Assembly (NCBI GenBank): GCA_018364455.1
Contig: JAGZLW010000039.1
Span: forward strand, 1 to 17,174
From: Streptococcus mitis
Lineage (GTDB): Bacteria; Bacillota; Bacilli; Lactobacillales; Streptococcaceae
Reading direction: 5' to 3'
DNA: 17,174 nt
Part shown: positions 13,758 through 17,174 of the stretch, piece after piece
Layout of the letters: each line of letters begins with the position of its first letter
How positions within the stretch are numbered: position 1 is the stretch's first letter
Notes under the pieces: generated by a model
The model's database searches: none
Told to the model about the DNA's origin: nothing
What the model saw: the letters and a program-made list of their open reading frames with translations, nothing else
Translations under genes and position numbers: made by a program

Positions 13758-13776
13758 GAAAAACGAGGTAAATTGA

Positions 13777-15264
13777 ATGAAAAGTATAAAATTAAATGCT
13801 CTATCTTACATGGGAATTCGTGTCTTGAATATTATTTTTCCCATCTTAACTGGTACCTATGTCGCACGTGTCTTGGACCGAACTGACTATGGTTACTTCA
13901 ACTCAGTTGACACTATTTTGTCATTTTTCTTGCCCTTTGCGACTTATGGGGTCTATAACTACGGTTTACGGGCCATCAGTAATGTCAAGGATAACAAAAA
14001 AGATCTGAATAGAACCTTCTCTAGTCTTTTTTATTTGTGCATAGCTTGTACGATTTTGACCACCGCTGTCTATATCCTAGCCTATCCTCTCTTCTTTACT
14101 GATAATCCAATCATCAAAAAAGTCTACCTTGTTATGGGGATTCAACTCATTGCCCAGATTTTTTCAATCGAATGGGTCAATGAAGCTCTGGAAAATTACA
14201 GTTTTCTTTTTTACAAGACTGCCTTCATCCGTATCCTGATGCTGGTCTCTATTTTCCTGTTTGTCAAAAATGAACACGATATTGTTGTCTATACACTTGT
14301 GATGAGTTTATCGACACTGATTAACTATCTGATTAGTTATTTTTGGATTAAAAGAGACATTAAGCTTGTTAAGATTCACATAAGTGATTTTAAACCACTC
14401 TTTCTCCCTCTAACAGCCATGTTGGTCTTTGCTAATGCCAATATGCTCTTCACTTTTTTAGATCGTCTCTTCCTCGTTAAAACAGGGATTGATGTCAACG
14501 TTAGTTACTATACCATGGCTCAACGAATTGTGACCGTTATAGCTGGTGTTGTAACAGGAGCTATCGGAGTGAGTGTGCCTCGTCTCAGTTACTATCTAGG
14601 AAAAGGCGATAAGGAAGCCTATGTCGCACTTGTTAACAGAGGCAGTCGAATCTTTAACTTCTTTATCATTCCACTCAGTTTCGGACTCGTGGTTTTAGGA
14701 CCAAATGCTATCCTACTTTATGGTAGTGAAAAATATATCGGAGGTGGTATCTTAACCTCTCTCTTCGCTTTTCGTACGATTATCCTGGCACTGGATACCA
14801 TTCTTGGTTCCCAAATTCTCTTTACAAATGGCTATGAAAAACGAATCACAGTCTATACAGTCTTTGCTGGGCTACTCAATTTAGGCTTAAATAGTCTCCT
14901 CTTTTTCAACCATATCGTGGCTCCTGAATACTACTTACTGACAACTATGCTATCAGAGGCCTCTCTACTTGTTTTCTATATCGTTTTCATCCATAGGAAA
15001 CAGCTCATCCACTTAGGACATATCTTTAGCTATACTATTCGATACTCGCTCTTTTCACTTTCCTTTGTAGGAATCTATTTCCTGATTAATTTCTTGTATC
15101 CTGTGGATATGGTCATTAATTTGCCATTTTTGATTAATACTGGTTTGATTGTCTTGCTATCAGCTATCTCTTATATTAGTCTACTTGTCTTCACAAAAGA
15201 TAGCATTTTCTATGAATTTTTAAACCATGTCCTAGCCTTAAAAAATAAATTCAAAAGATCATAG
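13777..15264 (+). CDS. tacF: Teichoic acid repeat-unit flippase, MOP/PST family
   Basis: TacF is thought to move undecaprenyl-linked, phosphocholine-bearing teichoic acid units across the membrane. The protein has 495 residues with about 12-14 hydrophobic helices through its whole length. The N-terminus has the polysaccharide-flippase pattern LNALSYMGIRVLNIIFPILTG, followed by ARVLDRTDYGYFNSVDTILSF (given as features of residues 5-50). The SD GAGG lies eight bases before the ATG. Its stop overlaps the SD of licD1. TacF is the protein in which mutations give choline-independent growth in pneumococcus, which implies preference for choline-loaded units. It heads the second lic operon, divergent from lic1. 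Confidence 0.93.
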   Translation: MKSIKLNALSYMGIRVLNIIFPILTGTYVARVLDRTDYGYFNSVDTILSFFLPFATYGVYNYGLRAISNVKDNKKDLNRTFSSLFYLCIACTILTTAVYILAYPLFFTDNPIIKKVYLVMGIQLIAQIFSIEWVNEALENYSFLFYKTAFIRILMLVSIFLFVKNEHDIVVYTLVMSLSTLINYLISYFWIKRDIKLVKIHISDFKPLFLPLTAMLVFANANMLFTFLDRLFLVKTGIDVNVSYYTMAQRIVTVIAGVVTGAIGVSVPRLSYYLGKGDKEAYVALVNRGSRIFNFFIIPLSFGLVVLGPNAILLYGSEKYIGGGILTSLFAFRTIILALDTILGSQILFTNGYEKRITVYTVFAGLLNLGLNSLLFFNHIVAPEYYLLTTMLSEASLLVFYIVFIHRKQLIHLGHIFSYTIRYSLFSLSFVGIYFLINFLYPVDMVINLPFLINTGLIVLLSAISYISLLVFTKDSIFYEFLNHVLALKNKFKRS

Positions 15265-15273
15265 GAGTTTAGA

Positions 15274-16077
15274 ATGAAACAACTAACCATTGAAGATGCC
15301 AAACAAATTGAATTAGAAATTTTGGATTATATTGATACTCTCTGTAAAAAGCACAATATCAACTATATTATTAACTACGGGACTCTGATTGGGGCAGTTC
15401 GACATGAGGGCTTTATCCCTTGGGACGACGATATTGATCTGTCCATGCCTCGAGAAGACTACCAACGATTTATAAACATTTTTCAAAAGGAAAAAAGCAA
15501 ATATAAGCTCCTTTCCTTAGAGACTGATAAGAACTACTTTAACAACTTTATCAAAATAACCGACAGTACAACTAAAATTATTGATACTCGGAATACAAAA
15601 ACCTATGAGTCTGGTGTTTTTATCGATATTTTCCCTATGGATCGCTTTGATGATCCTAAGGTCATTGATATTTGTTATAAGCTGGAAAGCTTCAAACTTC
15701 TGTCTTTCAGTAAACATAAAAATATTGTCTATAAGGATAGCCTTTTAAAAGATTGGATACGAACAGCCTTTTGGTTGCTCCTTCGACCGGTTTCTCCTCG
15801 TTATTTCGCACATAAAATCGAGAAAGAAATTCAAAAATATAGTCGTGAGAATGGTCAGTATATGGCCTTTATCCCTTCTAAATTTAAGGAAAAAGAAGTA
15901 TTCTCAAGTGGTACCTTCGATAAAACAATCGATTTACCCTTTGAGAATTTAAGCCTTCCCGCACCTGAAAAATATGATACTATTTTGACACAATTTTATG
16001 GAGATTATATGACCCTACCACCAGAAGAAAAACGCTTCTACAGTCATGAATTTCACGCTTACAAATTGGAGGATTAG
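15274..16077 (+). CDS. licD1: Phosphocholine transferase LicD1
   Basis: LicD proteins transfer phosphocholine from CDP-choline to GalNAc of the teichoic acid unit on the cytoplasmic side. The protein has 267 residues. The LicD signature spans about residues 34-58, NYGTLIGAVRHEGFIPW then DDDIDLSM; the Asp run is the presumed metal and catalytic site. FIDIFPMDRF near residue 112 is also conserved. No membrane segment is clear. SD AGGAG overlaps the tacF stop, and the ATG is nine bases after it. It is a paralogue of the next gene with the same motif order. Naming as D1 follows gene order in pneumococcus. Confidence 0.93.
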   Translation: MKQLTIEDAKQIELEILDYIDTLCKKHNINYIINYGTLIGAVRHEGFIPWDDDIDLSMPREDYQRFINIFQKEKSKYKLLSLETDKNYFNNFIKITDSTTKIIDTRNTKTYESGVFIDIFPMDRFDDPKVIDICYKLESFKLLSFSKHKNIVYKDSLLKDWIRTAFWLLLRPVSPRYFAHKIEKEIQKYSRENGQYMAFIPSKFKEKEVFSSGTFDKTIDLPFENLSLPAPEKYDTILTQFYGDYMTLPPEEKRFYSHEFHAYKLED

Positions 16078-16078
16078 G

Positions 16079-16888
16079 ATGCAGTATTTAGAAAAAGAAG
16101 AAATTAAAGAAATTCAACTAGCCCTGCTAGACTATATTGATGAAACTTGTAAGAAACATAATATTCCTTATTTTCTCAGTTATGGAACCATGCTTGGAGC
16201 TATCCGCCACAAAGGTATGATTCCCTGGGATGATGATATTGATATTTCTCTCTATCGTGAAGATTATGAGCGCTTATTGAAGATTATTGAGGAAGAAGAT
16301 CACCCTCGCTACAAGGTTCTTTCCTACGATACATCTTTTTGGTACTTCCATAATTTCGCATCGATTTTGGACACTTCTACTGTTATCGAAGACCATGTTA
16401 AGTACAAGCGTCATGACACCAGTCTCTTTATCGATGTCTTCCCAATTGATCGCTTTACAGACTTGAGCATTGTCGACAAGAGTTATAAGTATGTAGCCCT
16501 TCGTCAACTAGCTTATATCAAAAAATCACGCGCAGTTCACGGTGATAGCAAATTAAAAGATTTTCTAAGATTATGTAGCTGGTACGCCCTCCGATTGGTC
16601 AATCCCCGTTACTTTTACAAGAAAATTGATCAACTAGTCAAAAATGCTACAACCAACACTCCTCAATATGAAGGAGGAATTGGGATTGGTAAGGAAGGTA
16701 TGAAAGAAGTCTTCCCAGTTGATACCTTTAAAGAACTCATCTTAACTGAGTTTGAAGGCCGTATGCTGCCCGTACCTAAAAAATATGATCAATTTTTAAC
16801 CCAGATGTACGGGGATTATATGACACCACCATCAAAGGAAATGCAAGAATGGTATAGTCATAGTATTAAAGCTTATCGCAAAAGCTGA
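16079..16888 (+). CDS. licD2: Phosphocholine transferase LicD2
   Basis: This is the second LicD-family phosphocholine transferase, thought to act on the other GalNAc of the repeat and to affect choline content at the surface. I choose the ATG at 16079 (MQYLEKEEIK, 269 residues), one base after the licD1 stop, with GGAGG six bases upstream. A longer frame from 16046 overlaps licD1 and lacks an SD. SYGTMLGAIRHKGMIPW then DDDIDISLY lie at about residues 34-58, and FIDVFPIDRF near residue 113. The C-terminal YGDYMTPPSKE matches a similar end in LicD1, showing gene duplication. No clear terminator follows before the insertion sequence. Confidence 0.93.
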   Translation: MQYLEKEEIKEIQLALLDYIDETCKKHNIPYFLSYGTMLGAIRHKGMIPWDDDIDISLYREDYERLLKIIEEEDHPRYKVLSYDTSFWYFHNFASILDTSTVIEDHVKYKRHDTSLFIDVFPIDRFTDLSIVDKSYKYVALRQLAYIKKSRAVHGDSKLKDFLRLCSWYALRLVNPRYFYKKIDQLVKNATTNTPQYEGGIGIGKEGMKEVFPVDTFKELILTEFEGRMLPVPKKYDQFLTQMYGDYMTPPSKEMQEWYSHSIKAYRKS

Positions 16889-16972
16889 TTAAGGACGACC
16901 ATATAAACTACAAAAAGGATGGGGAAAAACTCAATTTCAGGAGAAAATGAAGTAAATATTCCTACAATCATG

Positions 16973-16993
16973 ACCACCCGTCAAACGGGTGGT
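16973..16993. repeat. End hairpin of the IS200-type element
   Basis: ACCACCCGT, loop CAA, ACGGGTGGT form a perfect 9-bp stem. IS200/IS605 transposases recognise subterminal hairpins of this kind as single strands; the role here is inferred from position. Bases 16889-16969 between licD2 and this hairpin hold no gene that I recognise. Confidence 0.7.
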
Positions 16994-17108
16994 TTGTCCC
17001 AGGGCTATAAGTCCAAATTACCAGCCAGCGCCTAAAGACGCTGGCTTTCACTTTGTTCAAGCCTTATCGCTCTTAACTCGTCACTTGCCTCTCAAAGAGG
17101 CTTTAGTA

Positions 17109-17174
17109 TTACTTACCACTATCCCTAAAGGGATCCTCATATTCTTTTACACTTAATTTATCTAGTGCTATATC
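17109..17174 (-). CDS. tnpA: IS200 family transposase TnpA, C-terminal end only
   Basis: The minus strand from the window edge reads DIALDKLSVKEYEDPFRDSG plus K and a stop, 21 residues. I recognise this as the C-terminus of streptococcal IS200-type TnpA, a single-strand, Tyr-family (HUH) transposase of about 150 residues. The catalytic HUH and Tyr residues lie outside the window, so I cannot say if the element is intact. The gene faces licD2, tail to tail. Confidence 0.75.
   Translation of the reverse strand, partial: DIALDKLSVKEYEDPFRDSGK

Larger units (their letters stand above)
16970..17174 (-). mobile_element. IS200-type insertion sequence, 3' part (window-truncated)
   Basis: The end of a TnpA gene (17109-17174) is followed by non-coding sequence rich in hairpins, as is usual for IS200/IS605 elements. 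Stems are AGCCAGCG/CGCTGGCT (17023-17046), GCCTCT/AGAGGC (17087-17101), and ACCACCCGT/ACGGGTGGT with a 3-base loop (16973-16993). The last is probably the subterminal end hairpin. The exact boundary is uncertain and is estimated within about ten bases of 16970. Confidence 0.8.

Noticed and set aside
1..17174. CRISPR array, tRNA or rRNA
   Set aside because: No regularly spaced repeats, cloverleaf or rRNA sequence seen; the repeated sequences are BOX elements.

Overview
The window is from Streptococcus pneumoniae or a very close relative of the mitis/pneumoniae group. This rests on two BOX repeats of the pneumococcal type, a complete choline/teichoic acid (lic) locus of pneumococcal layout, a late-competence dprA with a SigX box, a perfect CiaR direct repeat, and AT-rich Gram-positive gene signals. 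I cannot separate S. pneumoniae from S. pseudopneumoniae or S. mitis by reading alone.

Bases 1-3906 (minus strand) hold the leucine operon. Transcription runs leuA, leuB, a small DUF1294 membrane protein gene, then leuC, which is cut by the window edge. A CodY-like box, a consensus promoter, a 17-residue leader peptide with three consecutive Leu codons, and a strong terminator with an overlapping alternative pairing precede leuA. This looks like ribosome-mediated attenuation combined with CodY control. Bases 3962-5747 (minus) carry three unrelated genes: an MmcQ/YjbR-domain protein, cutC, and a DUF454 (YbaN-like) membrane protein. Bases 5817-8004 hold topA with its promoter and terminator. 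A BOX element (8060-8210) fills the gap to dprA and touches its stop codon.

Bases 9108-13575 (minus) are the lic1 operon tarI-tarJ-licA-licB-licC, ended by a strong terminator. It makes CDP-ribitol (TarJ, TarI) and imports and activates choline (LicB, LicA, LicC) for teichoic acid. The 440-base divergent region 13337-13776 contains two candidate lic1 promoters (one with a CiaR repeat), two inverted repeats in or near the lic1 leader, a BOX element without boxB, and an extended -10 promoter for the plus-strand operon tacF-licD1-licD2 (13777-16888). That operon encodes the teichoic acid flippase and two phosphocholine transferases. Together the two divergent operons make the activated precursors, decorate the repeat units and flip them across the membrane.

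From about 16970 to the end lies the 3' part of an IS200-type insertion sequence: the last 21 codons of tnpA on the minus strand and several hairpins.

I found no rRNA, tRNA or CRISPR. Most of the window is known streptococcal core genome. The least obvious signals are the leu attenuator and the structured lic1 leader.
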